Shown: piece after piece, positions 10,340 to 20,565 of the stretch
How the letters are laid out: every line of letters begins with the position of its first letter
Numbering within the stretch: position 1 is the first letter of the stretch
Source of the DNA: Phytopythium helicoides
Lineage: Eukaryota; Oomycota; Peronosporomycetes; Pythiales; Pythiaceae
Assembly: GCA_024867545.1 (NCBI GenBank)
Contig: JANFNE010000012.1
Span: forward strand, 868,001-932,000
Direction of reading: 5' to 3'
DNA length: 64,000 nucleotides
Position numbers and translations under genes: made by a program
Notes under the pieces: model-generated
The model's database searches: none
What the model saw: only the letters and a program-made list of their open reading frames with translations
Told to the model about the DNA's origin: nothing

Positions 10340-12211
10340 ATGGATGCTGTGACTCCAGAGATTGCTATCACCTCCAGTGGACATGCTGGACAAGCTACTG
10401 ATACTGGACGCCAAGGCTTATGCAGCCGATTCCGTCGACGTATACTTTGCTTCATAGACCGAGTGGTATCGCAGCCGCAATGGAAGGTAGCTGGCCATTA
10501 CAGCATTAGCAAGCTTGATGCTTTCAATGAATTTCAACGGAGCGCAACTCAAACACACATTCTGGGGCACATATTCGCATCAGCTTTACCTTCTCTAGTG
10601 ATCAACCTTGCACTCGAAGCTATTCCTCTGGCCCCTCCATCACTCGGATCGAGCCATGCAGCTTCGTTTCTTGTACGGTACTTTTTGACAATGTTGATCA
10701 CCAGCATGCTGTCGTATATCAACATGAGCGAGTACATAGTCGAGTTTCCGGCGATATCGTGGCCCGCTTTACTTGTACATGGGCTTCTCATGTCATTTGT
10801 CGGCATGGCGGTGTGTACGGTAGTCATATTTTCAACTGATATTTTCCCATTTCCGCTTATCCAGTTCGTGCCTTGCTTTCCCATGGCGGTTGCGTACCGC
10901 CTCTTGATTTCCAGCCACCGTTTTACATATTTGCCTGGAGTTCAAGAGCGCGAAAAGTACGTCAACAACCTGATAGGAGTCGAGCAGTCGCCACTCATTG
11001 CCTACCCCATGTTCGCCACACTCTTTATGGCTTCGTCGCCGGCAGTACAGTTCTGGCTGTCTGCAGCATTACCAGTGCTAAAATTTGCTGTCCGGACAAT
11101 TCTTGTTCGTGCTGGCTGGCGTGATGTGGATCTCTTGGGGATTTTAACAAATGCTGGAGGGCATCTCTTCCACATTCTCTTCGTTGCCACGTGCCTTCAA
11201 AATGCAAAATCACTCAAAACAATGGGGATTATCGTAGCCTTCAACTCGATTCAGATGCTCTTGAACGGATACGACGTTGCAATATCGTCTCGTCGGGTTC
11301 ATCACTGCTGGACTGAGGTTTGCGATTTGAGCAGTACCCAACTCAAAAACTTCCACATATTCACTGGAGGTTATATTTCCTCAGCACTCAGACTGGCATC
11401 TGAGCAAAGTGTAGGACGATCGCTCCACTTCGATAAGCCCTCAATCTTTTTGTCTACAAACAAACACTACCGCCACTCCGAATTCCTAGAGCGTCACCAA
11501 GCTATTTTATTGACGACAAGCGAGTCGCTCGATAACCACCAGATGCGACAGGTTTCCTTACCAACTCGATTTTCTAAAAGATCCCAATCAGTGACTATAA
11601 TGTTGAAGAAGATAAGACTAAAACCGACAGTCTGGCTGATACAACGTCGTAGCCGACTTCGAAAGATTGCTCCTGCACAAACTGAACACCAGCCCACGAT
11701 AACATTAACACATTCAAAACAAGTGAAAAAGAGGTTTATACTGGAGGTCTGCGCCGCACTTCATCAAACAGAGATGATTGTACTCCGCTCCTATATTACC
11801 ATCAGCATGCTCTCCTTTTATGGTACGTATATGAGTCTCTGGTTCCCATTCAATGCGTTTGTATTTAATTGTATCTTGGATGCAGCCGTGTATCTAGTTG
11901 TGGTTTTCTGTCTCCCAAATCACAAGTACTTCCTTACCATGCGCTTTATGACAACTACAGATGCTGTCGAAGAAACTGTATTCCGGCTGCTCACTCTGTG
12001 TGCACTCGAGTGCGTTTTCACTTCAATCTACCTGGGTCTCCTTCGATACCGACTTGGTCTTAGCGGATTGGCGCAGCTGGCTTTTGTGCTCTCATCGCAG
12101 CGGGTGCTTTTCCAAGCCAAGTGTATTGCACTTCCGATTATCATCCTCGGATTCGCACTAGAGCATTACGGCAATGGGATCATCCTCAACTTCGGCGACA
12201 AGAATACTTGA
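10340..12211 (+). CDS. Membrane-array gene D, unrecognised multi-pass protein (2 exons)
   Basis: Exon 1 is 10340-11822 and exon 2 is 11886-12211, giving 602 aa. The ATG at 10340 (MDAVTPEIAITS) was chosen because it places the conserved QPQWKVAGHYSISKLDAF block at the same distance as in C and E; an open frame extends upstream to 10103 without family similarity. The intron (11823-11885) is 63 nt, a multiple of three, and free of stops, so an unspliced transcript would encode a 21-residue insertion between the FY and VYLVVVF segments. Otherwise it shares all subgroup blocks with gene C. Only about 150 bp separate its stop from the start of gene E. Confidence 0.78.
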   Translation: MDAVTPEIAITSSGHAGQATDTGRQGLCSRFRRRILCFIDRVVSQPQWKVAGHYSISKLDAFNEFQRSATQTHILGHIFASALPSLVINLALEAIPLAPPSLGSSHAASFLVRYFLTMLITSMLSYINMSEYIVEFPAISWPALLVHGLLMSFVGMAVCTVVIFSTDIFPFPLIQFVPCFPMAVAYRLLISSHRFTYLPGVQEREKYVNNLIGVEQSPLIAYPMFATLFMASSPAVQFWLSAALPVLKFAVRTILVRAGWRDVDLLGILTNAGGHLFHILFVATCLQNAKSLKTMGIIVAFNSIQMLLNGYDVAISSRRVHHCWTEVCDLSSTQLKNFHIFTGGYISSALRLASEQSVGRSLHFDKPSIFLSTNKHYRHSEFLERHQAILLTTSESLDNHQMRQVSLPTRFSKRSQSVTIMLKKIRLKPTVWLIQRRSRLRKIAPAQTEHQPTITLTHSKQVKKRFILEVCAALHQTEMIVLRSYITISMLSFYGTYMSLWFPFNAFVFNCILDAAVYLVVVFCLPNHKYFLTMRFMTTTDAVEETVFRLLTLCALECVFTSIYLGLLRYRLGLSGLAQLAFVLSSQRVLFQAKCIALPIIILGFALEHYGNGIILNFGDKNT

Positions 12212-12360
12212 CGAGGTGTCGTCGCCATGATGGACGAGTTGTCTTCCACGTGATGTTCAATCTTTTCCTGGACTTCAGTATATTTATAGTTTGCAAGCAG
12301 TATTCTCTTTGTTTCATACAAGTGATTGTTCGGTTGAAGGCACTTCAAGCACGTGGATTG

Positions 12361-14227
12361 ATGAATTCTGTAGCACCTGTGCCAGTGGTCTCTAGTAGAG
12401 ATGCACCAAGGGTCCAAAGAGATCTCCGCCGATACTCGTCTCGCCGACTAGTACAGCCTGTGCTTCGCTTTGTGGGTCGCCTGGCTTCTCAGTCGCAGTG
12501 GAGGGTATTTGGCCACTACAGTGTCAGCAAACTCGACTCTTTGAACGAGTTTCAGCGAGCATCTACTCGAGCACACATAGCGAGCTATATATTGTTGTCA
12601 GCGCTGCCATCTCTTGTCATCAACATTGCATTGGAAGCGATTCCTTTGGCATCACCTGCACTTGGATGGGACCACTCGGGCGCTTTTCTCGTGCGATTCT
12701 TCTTCACAATGTTGCTTACGAGCATGCCCCCAATTGCCACCCAGAGCGAGTACATTCCCGAATTTCCTCCCATGACATGGCGCGGTGTGCTACTAAACGG
12801 ATTGCTTCAGTCAATTGTCGGCGTTTCCGTATGTATGGCGGTAATTTTCTTGACCGGCATTTATCCCTTCCCACTCACCCAGTTTGTGCCTACCATCCCG
12901 ATGGTGATTGTGGGCTACCTCTCAGCGTTCCGCCCCATTGATTCAAACTCCCGTGTTATTCAGGAGCGCCAGCAACGTGTCGGCAAAATGATGTGGATAG
13001 AGCAGTTGCCAGTTTTTATGTACCCTGTGTTCGCTGCTCTCTTCATGGTATCGTCTCCGACGGTACAGATGTGTCTTTCCGCGACTCTCCCTGTGCTCAA
13101 GCTTGTCATCCGATCAGCGCTGGCTCGTGCTGGATGTCAAAATATCGATATACTGGGAGTTCTGACTTGTGCATCAGGACATCTCTATCACATTCTTTTT
13201 GTTGCCACATGCCTTCAAAACTCGAAATCACTCAAGACGTTAGCACTCATTGCAGCCTTTAGCTGCCTACAAATGGTTTTCAATGCTTATGACATTGTCA
13301 AATCGTCAGCTCGAATTCGACGACGCTGGACAGAGGTTCGTGAATCCAGCAACAACCAAACGGATTGTTTTCATATTACTACCGGTGGCCTTATTGCTAC
13401 TGCTCTCAAACTTGCGTCAGAGGAGAGTGTGGGGCGATCGCTGCACATTGACACGCCAAACATTTTTCTTTCGACTCAAATGAGATATCGCCGCCCAGAA
13501 TTCTTGGAATGTCATCGAGCCATTTTAGTAACAACAAGCGAGCTGGTCGAAACTCACCAGACTATACAAGTTTCTTCGCCCACCCGAATTTCGAGAAGAT
13601 CACATTCCGTGACGGCTACGCTTCGGAAAATGAGTCGCCAGCCAAAAGTCTGGCTGGTTCAACGGCGGAACCGAGCTCTAGCGATCACCCCAGCACCAAC
13701 TGAGCGACAGCACGTGATAGTATTAACACATTCACAACGGGCCAAGAAGGCATTTGTAGTTGGGGTCTGCGCTGCACTTCATCAAACGGAGATGATCTTA
13801 CTTCGCTCCTACATCACCGTCTCCATGCTGCTCTTCTACGGTGCGTTTGCATTTTCCTCCGTTACCAGGCTATCGACTGATGAAAACACTCGTATTTGCA
13901 GCTATGTATCTCGTTGTTGTCTTCTGGCTCCCCAATCGCACCTACTACCTCACAATGCGCTTTATGACCACCATCGATGCCGTCGGAGAGACCGTGTTCC
14001 GAGTGCTCACGCTATGCGCACTCGAGTGCGTTTTTGTGGCAGTCTACCTAGCTCTTCTTCGGCGGCGGCTTGGAATCAGCGGATTGACACAGCTCGCTTT
14101 TATACTCTCGTCGCAGCGCGCGCTTTTCCAAGCCAAGTGCATCGCATTTCCGATTGTGATCTTGGGGTTTCCGCTCGAGCATTTCGGCAATGGGATCATC
14201 CTCCACTTTGCTCATGACCATCCTTGA
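12361..14227 (+). CDS. Membrane-array gene E, unrecognised multi-pass protein (2 exons)
   Basis: Exon 1 is 12361-13840 and exon 2 is 13902-14227 (61-nt phase-1 intron). The product is 601 aa. The start MNSVAPVPVVSS was chosen by alignment with gene D; the frame is open upstream but unlike the family. Conserved blocks are SQWRVFGHYSVSKLDSLNEFQR, LEAIPLASPALGWDHSG, TQSEYIPEFPPMTW, HLYHILFVATCLQNSKSLKTL, CAALHQTEMILLRSYIT and FPLEHFGNGIILHF. It is last in the array; gene order and divergence fit expansion by unequal crossing-over, with A/B and C/D/E as separate lineages. Confidence 0.8.
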
Positions 14228-14347
14228 TGAGATAGATACAGTATATTTATGGCACAAATACACTCCTAAGTTGCCAAAAGTCAAGCCCGGTTTTGCTTCG
14301 GTTTTGCTATCAGACACTTCACACTGCAACTCGGAGAACGCGCAGAG

Positions 14348-14656
14348 ATGTCAACGACAACTGCTCAGTGCAGTTGCAACGCTGCCACTGATTTCGAAGT
14401 GGCTCCGTCGCCACTTGACAATCCTGAGTGGAAATGGGTCAAGCGCCTCGTAGTTGAGCTCCCAGTCCAAGCGCAGCATAAAGCATCCCAGCTCTTCACG
14501 CGAATGCTTCAAGCAGCAACAGCAGCATCTACCGGCGAAGTTTTAGACGAGATTGATCAGTGGCAGCTGAGTCTTGCAAAGGACTGGGAAGCAGTACGTG
14601 CGCTGAAATTGCTTGGCATCGACAAGAAGCTAGCACTTGAGCGCAGCGGGGGTTAG
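14348..14656 (+). CDS. Small hypothetical protein, possibly frameshifted near its end
   Basis: The 102-aa product has an acidic/helical central region (EWKWVKRLVVELPVQAQHKAS, then a helix rich in Ala, Gln and Leu). The stop comes right after a run of five G (14648-14652). In another frame, open codons continue from about 14653 to a TAG at 14764-14766 (LVQETDELDREARDVRRLV...), a plausible coiled-coil tail. A two-base loss or one-base gain in the G run would join them, so the true protein may be about 140 aa. No family recognised. Confidence 0.45.
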   Translation: MSTTTAQCSCNAATDFEVAPSPLDNPEWKWVKRLVVELPVQAQHKASQLFTRMLQAATAASTGEVLDEIDQWQLSLAKDWEAVRALKLLGIDKKLALERSGG

Positions 14657-14812
14657 TGCAAGAGACCGATGAATTAGATAGGGAGGCACGCGATGTACGT
14701 AGGCTAGTGAAAACACCCGCAACGCAGTTCATTACGCATCTAGCCCCAGCGGGTGCTGGTTTGTAGGCACACACCTCGAGAGTGTGTAAGAATGAAATGC
14801 TTGCTCGCTAAC

Positions 14813-17018
14813 TTACGAACCGAACGCCTCGTCCGCCTCGTCAATTTGCTTGAACTCGTAATTGCCGCGGCCATCGAACTGTATCCGAACGCACACACAC
14901 ATTAGAAGCTTGCGCATGATGAGATAAATGGGTCACGACAACGGTGACTTACCCGGAGAACGTATTCGTGGTACTTCCACAGCGACTTGCGGTGCGACAC
15001 CGTGAACAACGTAATGTTCTGCTCGCGGCAGTACGAGTACATGGCACCCTCGACGTCCACGCTGACTGCCGACGTGCACTCATCAAGAATCGCAAACTGG
15101 GGCTTGTGGTAGAACAGACGAGCCATGGCAACACGCTGCTTCTCGCCACCCGACAGGACGTCAGCCCAGTCGTGGACGACGTCCCACCCGCCCTCGCGGG
15201 AAACAAGGTATCCGAGCTGGACCTTCTCCAAAAAGTGCATCAGATCCTCGTCCGTGCGACCAGAAGCCTTCATGTCCTCATGCGAGTGCGGGTAAATAAT
15301 CTGGTCACGGAGGCTTCCGAGTGTCAGGTATGGACGCTGGGGGATGTAGAACAATCCGTTGCGCTCCGGCTTGGTCAGCTTGCCGCCAAAGAGGGGCCAA
15401 AGCTCACCGAGGATGCGGAACAGCGAGCTCTTGCCGCAGCCGTTCGGCCCAGCGACAACCACGTTCATGCCAGACTCGACCTTGATGCTGAGCGCCTTGA
15501 CAAGCACATCACCATTCGGCGTCACGAGGGGAACGTCCTCGAACTGGATGACGTGGTCCTTGTGGTGAAGCGTGCCCTTGTTCGGGTACAGGCCAAGCGC
15601 CTCGGCAGATGAGCTCGACTTCACAACCTCGTCATCTGCGTCGTCGTCCTCGGCCTTGACCATCGTACGCTGGTACTTGCCCTGGTCCAGGTCCGTAAGC
15701 ACGTCAATCATCTCGGTAACGCGCGCCGTGAAGCCCGCAAGTCGCGTGAGCTCACGGCCAGAGAGCACGAGGCGACCCATTGCCTCCGACAACTTGATCA
15801 GCATCTTGCCCGATCGGAAGTAGTCCTCCATACGCTCGGCATACGACGAGTTGATCAGGCGCGGGTTGCTCGTGTCCAGGAAGGGCTTCGACACGACAAG
15901 GTAGCCGACGAAGGTCGCCAGGTACTTTGCAACAATGTTGTCGATGACGCTGATCGAGAAGCGGAATTGCTGCGACTTGCGGACGAGGTCAATCAGGCGC
16001 GAGAACGACTCGTCGATGATGCGCTTCTCGCGCACGTTGCCGTTGTAGAAGGCGATCTCCTCGCTGTGCGTGATGAGGCGCGAGTTCATGAAGCGGAAGT
16101 TACCCTCCATCTTTTGCTCTGCGATCGTGAAGCGGCCCGTGGGCTGGCGCAGCCACGTGAGGAACATGCCCGATCCGATGAGGTAGGAGAGCATGATGGC
16201 GGGGCCCTGGAACCCGATCGTGGACGTGAGCTTGACGGCGTAGATGGAGATGTCGAGCAGCGGCTTGGAGATGTTGGAGTACAGGTCGGCAACCGAGTTG
16301 GAGAAGCGCTCGACGTCGACCGTGAGTAGCTGGTCGGCGTTCGAGATGCGGTTGTCGAGGTTCGAGACCTTGTAGTAGATGAAGCCCTTGAGGTAGTGCG
16401 CGTAGAGGTGCTTGGTGAGGCGGTTGCGGAAGCGCAGCGTGAGCTCCGTGTGTCCGTACTTGAGCAGGCAGTTGACGCACGACACGGGGAGCATGACGGC
16501 GAAGAAGCGGCGCAGGTGGTGCGCAAAGTCCTTTTGCGAGCGGGAGACACTGCGTTTGGCACCGAGAAGTCTGTGAGTCAGCACCTGCAGCAACACCGAC
16601 ACGGGAGGGAGGGGGGATTCACGCACATGGCGCGCTCGATGGAGGTGAAGATCTGCAGCAGCAGAATGTCGAAGGACGTGCGCGCGGCCAGCAGCAGCGC
16701 GACGAGCGCGGCGAAGCCGACCTCGGCCGTGAATGGCCCTGGGACGATGACCTTGAAGAGGCGCACGAAGCGCGCGTAGAACTCCCTGTTGACGGCCACC
16801 TTTTGCTTGTTGCCCTGCTTCCTGGTCATGAACTGCGACTCCTGGCGCAGCGCCTCGCTCGAGCGCTTCTGCCCATTCTCGCGGATGGCCAGCGCCAGCG
16901 CCACCTGCGGCTCACGGCGTCAGTTTTCGGCCGTTCGCGCCCGGAATTTCGCGCCACGCACCAGTCCGCTGATGGACAGCGCGCCCGACACGGTCTGCGA
17001 CTTGGAGAGCACCGTCAT
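14813..17018 (-). CDS. ABCD3: Peroxisomal ABC half-transporter, ABCD3/PMP70 type
   Basis: Subfamily D half-transporters dimerise in the peroxisomal membrane and import acyl-CoAs for beta-oxidation. Four exons, 17018-16962, 16904-16627, 16570-14953 and 14878-14813, give 672 aa, close to PMP70. All introns are GT-AG and 56-74 nt. Order: short N-terminal membrane segment; transmembrane domain with LKYGHTELTLRFRNRLTKHL, YYKVSNLDNRISNADQLL and the family EAA-like loop HSEEIAFYNGN (about 281-290); nucleotide-binding domain with Walker A GPNGCGKSS (about 486-494), signature LSGGEKQR (584-591) and Walker B FAILDE (604-609), all intact. The first exon (MTVLSKSQTVSGALSISGL) was added because it restores the usual N-terminus. 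The second acceptor was chosen to give SIERAILLGAK, matching the family's IESGIIGR segment. It diverges from the Cys-rich gene across about 300 bp. Confidence 0.9.
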
Positions 17019-17165
17019 GGCCTGCAGCGAGCCCAGCGAGGAGGGCGAGGAGGAGACAGGCGCGGGCGGGGGGCGGCCGGCCGATTCCGATGTGAGGTGG
17101 CGTGAGGGAAGGATCTGCGGGGCACGCTGATTGGCTGAAATCGAACTTGAAGTCCTCCTCCGATG

Positions 17166-17189
17166 ACGTAAAACGTGTCACGTAAAACG
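17166..17189. promoter_or_regulatory. Direct repeat ACGTAAAACG in a divergent promoter
   Basis: The 10-mer ACGTAAAACG occurs at 17166-17175 and 17180-17189, 14 bp apart, between the ABCD3 start (17018, minus) and the Cys-rich gene start (17321, plus). The first copy is part of TGACGTAA, a CRE/bZIP-like site. Regulatory function is inferred. Confidence 0.3.
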
Positions 17190-17320
17190 CTTCAATATTT
17201 ACATATATATACTTTTGTTGAGTTTGTATTACACAAAGAGATCTATTGCGAAGCGTATATTACAGGTAACGCCCGAAAAGATCGCCGCAGCATTGCGACT
17301 CTTGGCGACGCGAGGAAGTG

Positions 17321-17817
17321 ATGGAGAGGCCGGCGCTGCTGGTGACGCTGCTGCTACTGCTGCTGCTGGCAGGCGACGCGGCTGCCGCGCGAGACATCTG
17401 GGCCGACTACGCGCACGTGCCGACGAGCTGCGAGGCGCCCGAGTGCGTGGCGGGCGGCTGCCTGTTCGAGAACTGCGCGCGCCCGCTCTCGTGCGCCGGT
17501 GGACTCTGCTACTTCCGGTAGGTCTGCTGCTGCTGCTGCTGCTACTGCTGCTGGTGCTACTCGTGTGGACTGACGGGAAAAGCGCCGCGACCTTCTCGGT
17601 GGCGCTGCGCGCGCGCAACCGCAGCGACTGCAAGGACGCGACGTGCGAGGGCGGCGCGTGCGTCTTTGAGCGCGTTGAGACCGCCAAGTGCCCCGGCGGC
17701 GCCTGCCACTTCCGCAAGATGCAGACCACGCTGGTTGAGGGCTACTGCACGGGTGGTGGATGCAGACTCGACGGACACGCGCACCCGACCGACTTCTCCG
17801 CGACGCTGAGCGAGTGA
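17321..17817 (+). CDS. Small Cys-rich secreted protein with C-x-GG-x-C repeats (2 exons)
   Basis: Exon 1 is 17321-17517 and exon 2 is 17625-17817 (intron 17518-17624, 107 nt), giving 129 aa. The N-terminus (MERPALLVTLLLLLLLAGDAAA) is a strong signal peptide, so the mature part is about 105 residues with 13 Cys. It contains repeated units such as CVAGGCLF, CAGGLCYF, CEGGACVF, CPGGACHF and CTGGGC. No enzyme motif or RxLR/LFLAK-type host-entry motif is visible. It may be an extracellular or wall-associated protein; the odd Cys count leaves one free. The intron also contains a CTG-rich tract. Function unknown. Confidence 0.65.
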
Positions 17818-17869
17818 CAAGCGCGGGTAGCGAATGAATGAACGAACGTGTATTGTATTCCTCTTGGAG

Positions 17870-18670
17870 CTAGTACTGGATGAGCGGGTGCAGTGGCCAT
17901 ACGCGCTCGGCTTCGAGCTCAACTGCAATGGGCGAAGCAAACACCTCGAGGAACTCGTCGATGGTCATGAGCTCCTCGCGGCCGAGCAGCGCCAGCACGA
18001 GGTCGTTCGACGGCAGGCACATCTGGTCCGTCATGGACAGGTTCGTGAGGCATTTGCGGATCTCTGCCGGCCCCATGGGTCCAATCTTCTTGACAAACTT
18101 CATCAAGTCGAGGAACGTGTCCACGACGCTCTGCCGCAGCGACTCGTCGGTGAGCTCGGCGTTGTCGCCGCTGGGGCGGCCTGCGACCGTCACCTTTTTA
18201 AAGTAGAGCCCCTGCAGCACTCGCTTGGCGTGGTCGTCGCTGCTGGCGAGGATGCGCATGGTCGCGGCGTCAAGGATGCGCTGCTTCTGCAGGTGCTTGA
18301 GCACCTGGAGGAACTGGTCGGCGGTCGTCTCGAGGAACACGACGACCGTCGAGTCCTGCAGCAGCACGAGCCCCGTGGCGTCGAGCTGCAGCCTGTCCAG
18401 CAGCTTGGCAAAGTACTCCTGCGTACGGCGTGCGTTGTCGGCCGCGGCGTCCACGACCCTGCCGAGCACCACGGAGCGCGAGAGGCACGCGTCGAACTTG
18501 GTCGGTGCCTGCGCGGCCTCTTCCTGCGCGTCCTCTCCCGCCGCCTGCCGCTGCTCGATCGCGCGCCTGGGCTCCGGCGGGTCCTCGAACGCCAGCACGT
18601 CTGCCAGCGACGGCCCGAGCTGCTCGAGCGCGTCGAACGCGGCGGCGGGCGCGTCCCCTGCGGTCTCCAT
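17870..18670 (-). CDS. Conserved protein with a BLUF-like fold, possibly TEX47-like
   Basis: Single exon, 266 aa. After a low-complexity acidic N-terminus, residues about 60-150 (SVVLGRVVDAAADNARRTQEYFAKLLDRL followed by a hydrophobic strand GLVLLQDSTVVVFLE) follow the pattern of a BLUF-like domain as in the TEX47 family of cilia/flagella-associated proteins. This assignment is from pattern memory and is tentative. The C-terminal half (ELTDESLRQSVVDTFLDLMKFVKKIG) looks helical and conserved-like. It diverges from PRP19 across only about 200 bp. Confidence 0.5.
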   Translation of the reverse strand: METAGDAPAAAFDALEQLGPSLADVLAFEDPPEPRRAIEQRQAAGEDAQEEAAQAPTKFDACLSRSVVLGRVVDAAADNARRTQEYFAKLLDRLQLDATGLVLLQDSTVVVFLETTADQFLQVLKHLQKQRILDAATMRILASSDDHAKRVLQGLYFKKVTVAGRPSGDNAELTDESLRQSVVDTFLDLMKFVKKIGPMGPAEIRKCLTNLSMTDQMCLPSNDLVLALLGREELMTIDEFLEVFASPIAVELEAERVWPLHPLIQY

Positions 18671-18725
18671 GCGCTCTGCGGCTCTTCAAGGTGAGCAGCT
18701 CAATCCTTCTTTCCGTGATATAGCC

Positions 18726-18732
18726 TCATTCT
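18726..18732 (+). promoter_or_regulatory. Initiator-like TCATTCT upstream of PRP19
   Basis: TCATTCT followed by CTCAAAATC in the 200-bp divergent region, about 140 bp before the PRP19 ATG; it fits the oomycete Inr-plus-flank pattern. Confidence 0.4.
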
Positions 18733-18869
18733 ACCCTCAAAATCACATATCCAGTCGCTCAGATATACTAAATAGCGCCTCCCAACCGCACAGAACGCGG
18801 GAATCGCGCATGTAGCCCGCGCCGCCGCCGCCCAGTCCTCGACTGGCCGCCTGCCTCCCGCCTCCCCCC

Positions 18870-20430
18870 ATGCTGTGCGCGCTCAGCGGCCGCGTGCCGC
18901 ACGAGCCCGTGGCCTCGCTGCGCTCCGGGCTCGTGTTCGAGCGCCGCCTGCTGCTCAAGTTCCTCGAGCAGAACGAGCGCCGCTGCCCCGTGACGGGCGA
19001 GCCGCTGGACCCTGAGACGGACCTGCTCCCGCTCAAGGTGCACGCTGCCTCGGCGGCCTCGGCGACGCAGGAGCCGCCGCGCGAGCCGCTCGAGGGCGCG
19101 GGCGTGCCGCAGCTGCTCGCGCTCTTCCAGAGCGAGTGGGACGCCACCATGCTCGAGACCTTCGCGCTCAAGAAGCACCTGGAGCAGACGCGCCAGGAGC
19201 TCTCGCACGCGCTCTACCAGCACGACGCCGCCTGCCGCGTCATCGCGCGCCTCAACGCCGAGAACGCGGCGCTCAAGGAGAAGCTCGCCAGCGCCAGTGC
19301 CGGAGCAGGACACACCGACGACGAGGACGTAGACATGCAGCCCGCCGCGCTCGCGCCGGAGGTCGTCGCCACCATCGAGAGCAAGCAGAAGGAGCTCGCC
19401 AAGCGCCGCAAGGACTTCAAGAAGAAGGAGGCGCCCAAGCGCGCAGAGTGGCTCGCGGGAATCGCCGACTGGCAAGTCAAGTCCACGCACACGCTGCACG
19501 ACGCTGACAAGCCCGGCGTGCTCGCCGTCGCCGTGGACGCCAAGAAGCCTGAGCGCGTCGCCACCGCCGGCGTCGACAAGCACGTCAAGGTATTCTCCAC
19601 GCAGCGCCAGCAGCTCGAGGCCACGCTCTCGGGTCACACCAAAAAGGTTGCGGACGTCGAGTTCCACCCGACGGCCGACCTGCTCGTCACGGCCGCGCAC
19701 GACAAGACCCTCAAGCTATGGACGCGCGACGAGTCGAGTGCGGACATCGCCTACAAGGTCGGCGCCACGCTGGACGGCTACGAGGACGCCGTGGCGTCGC
19801 TCTCGATCCACCCGACAGGTAACTATGTGCTCGGCGGCGCGCTTGACGCGACCTGGGGCTTCCACGACATTCGCGCTGGCAAGCTCCTGGCGCGGTACGC
19901 GCTGTCGGGCCAGGTTGCAGCCGCGGGGGCTGGATCGAGCGTCGATGAGGCGCGCGCCGTCGCGTTCCACCCGGACGGTGGCATCTTCGGCTCGGCATCC
20001 AAGAGCAAACTTGTCCAGATGTGGGCCGTGAACACGCTGGCGAATGTGGTGACGTTCGAGGGCCATGCGGCACCAGTCAACGCGCTTGCCTTCTCGGAGA
20101 ACGGCTACCACCTGGCGTCGGGCAGTGATGACGGCGTTGTTAAGCTGTGGGACCTGCGCAAGGCACAGAGCTTCTTTGAGCTCGACCTGAGCGCGGACAG
20201 TAAGAAGAAGAGTGCCGTGCGTTCAATCCAGTTCGACCCGAGTGGCTCATTCCTGGCCGTTGGCCACGGCTCAAGCATCCAAGTAGCCCACGAGAGCTCC
20301 AAGAACAACTGGACGGTCGTGAAAACGTTCGACGAGCACAAGGCTGCCGTCACTGGCATCGCCTTTTGCGCCGGATGGTAGCTTCCTTGCGTCCGTCTCG
20401 ATGGACCGCGCACTCAAGATCTTCCGGTAG
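18870..20430 (+). CDS. PRP19: Pre-mRNA-processing factor 19 (U-box E3 ligase), one frame break near the 3' end
   Basis: PRP19 is the E3 ubiquitin ligase core of the NineTeen complex, which activates the spliceosome and also acts in DNA repair. The N-terminal U-box (CALSGRVPHEPVAS ... RRCPVTGEPL, about 1-60) is followed by the PRP19 tetramerisation coiled coil (LLALFQSEWDATMLETFALKKHL, about 75-145) and a C-terminal WD40 propeller (repeats around GHTKKVADVEFHP, GHAAPVNALAFSENG, SGSDDGVVKLWD). The uninterrupted frame stops at 20379-20381, but the last blade (APDGSFLASVSMDRALKIFR) continues in another frame to TAG 20428-20430. One extra T in the TTTT run at 20364-20367 explains the break. Because the gene is normally essential, sequence error is the likelier cause. 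Confidence 0.92.
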
Positions 20431-20565
20431 AGCGGTAGGTGGACTCGAGTCGCCCCAGGACATGGCGGTGCGACGCCTTCATAGCGTTTTCATTCTACTT
20501 CAATCGGTCTAAACAGGATTCTCGCATTCCACATACACCCCAAGTCGTTCAAAGTTTTAATTTGA

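Noticed and set aside
16585..16622. Alternative 38-nt intron in ABCD3
   Set aside because: It keeps frame but is unusually short; 16571-16626 uses a better GTGCGT donor and gives the family-like SIERAILLGAK sequence.
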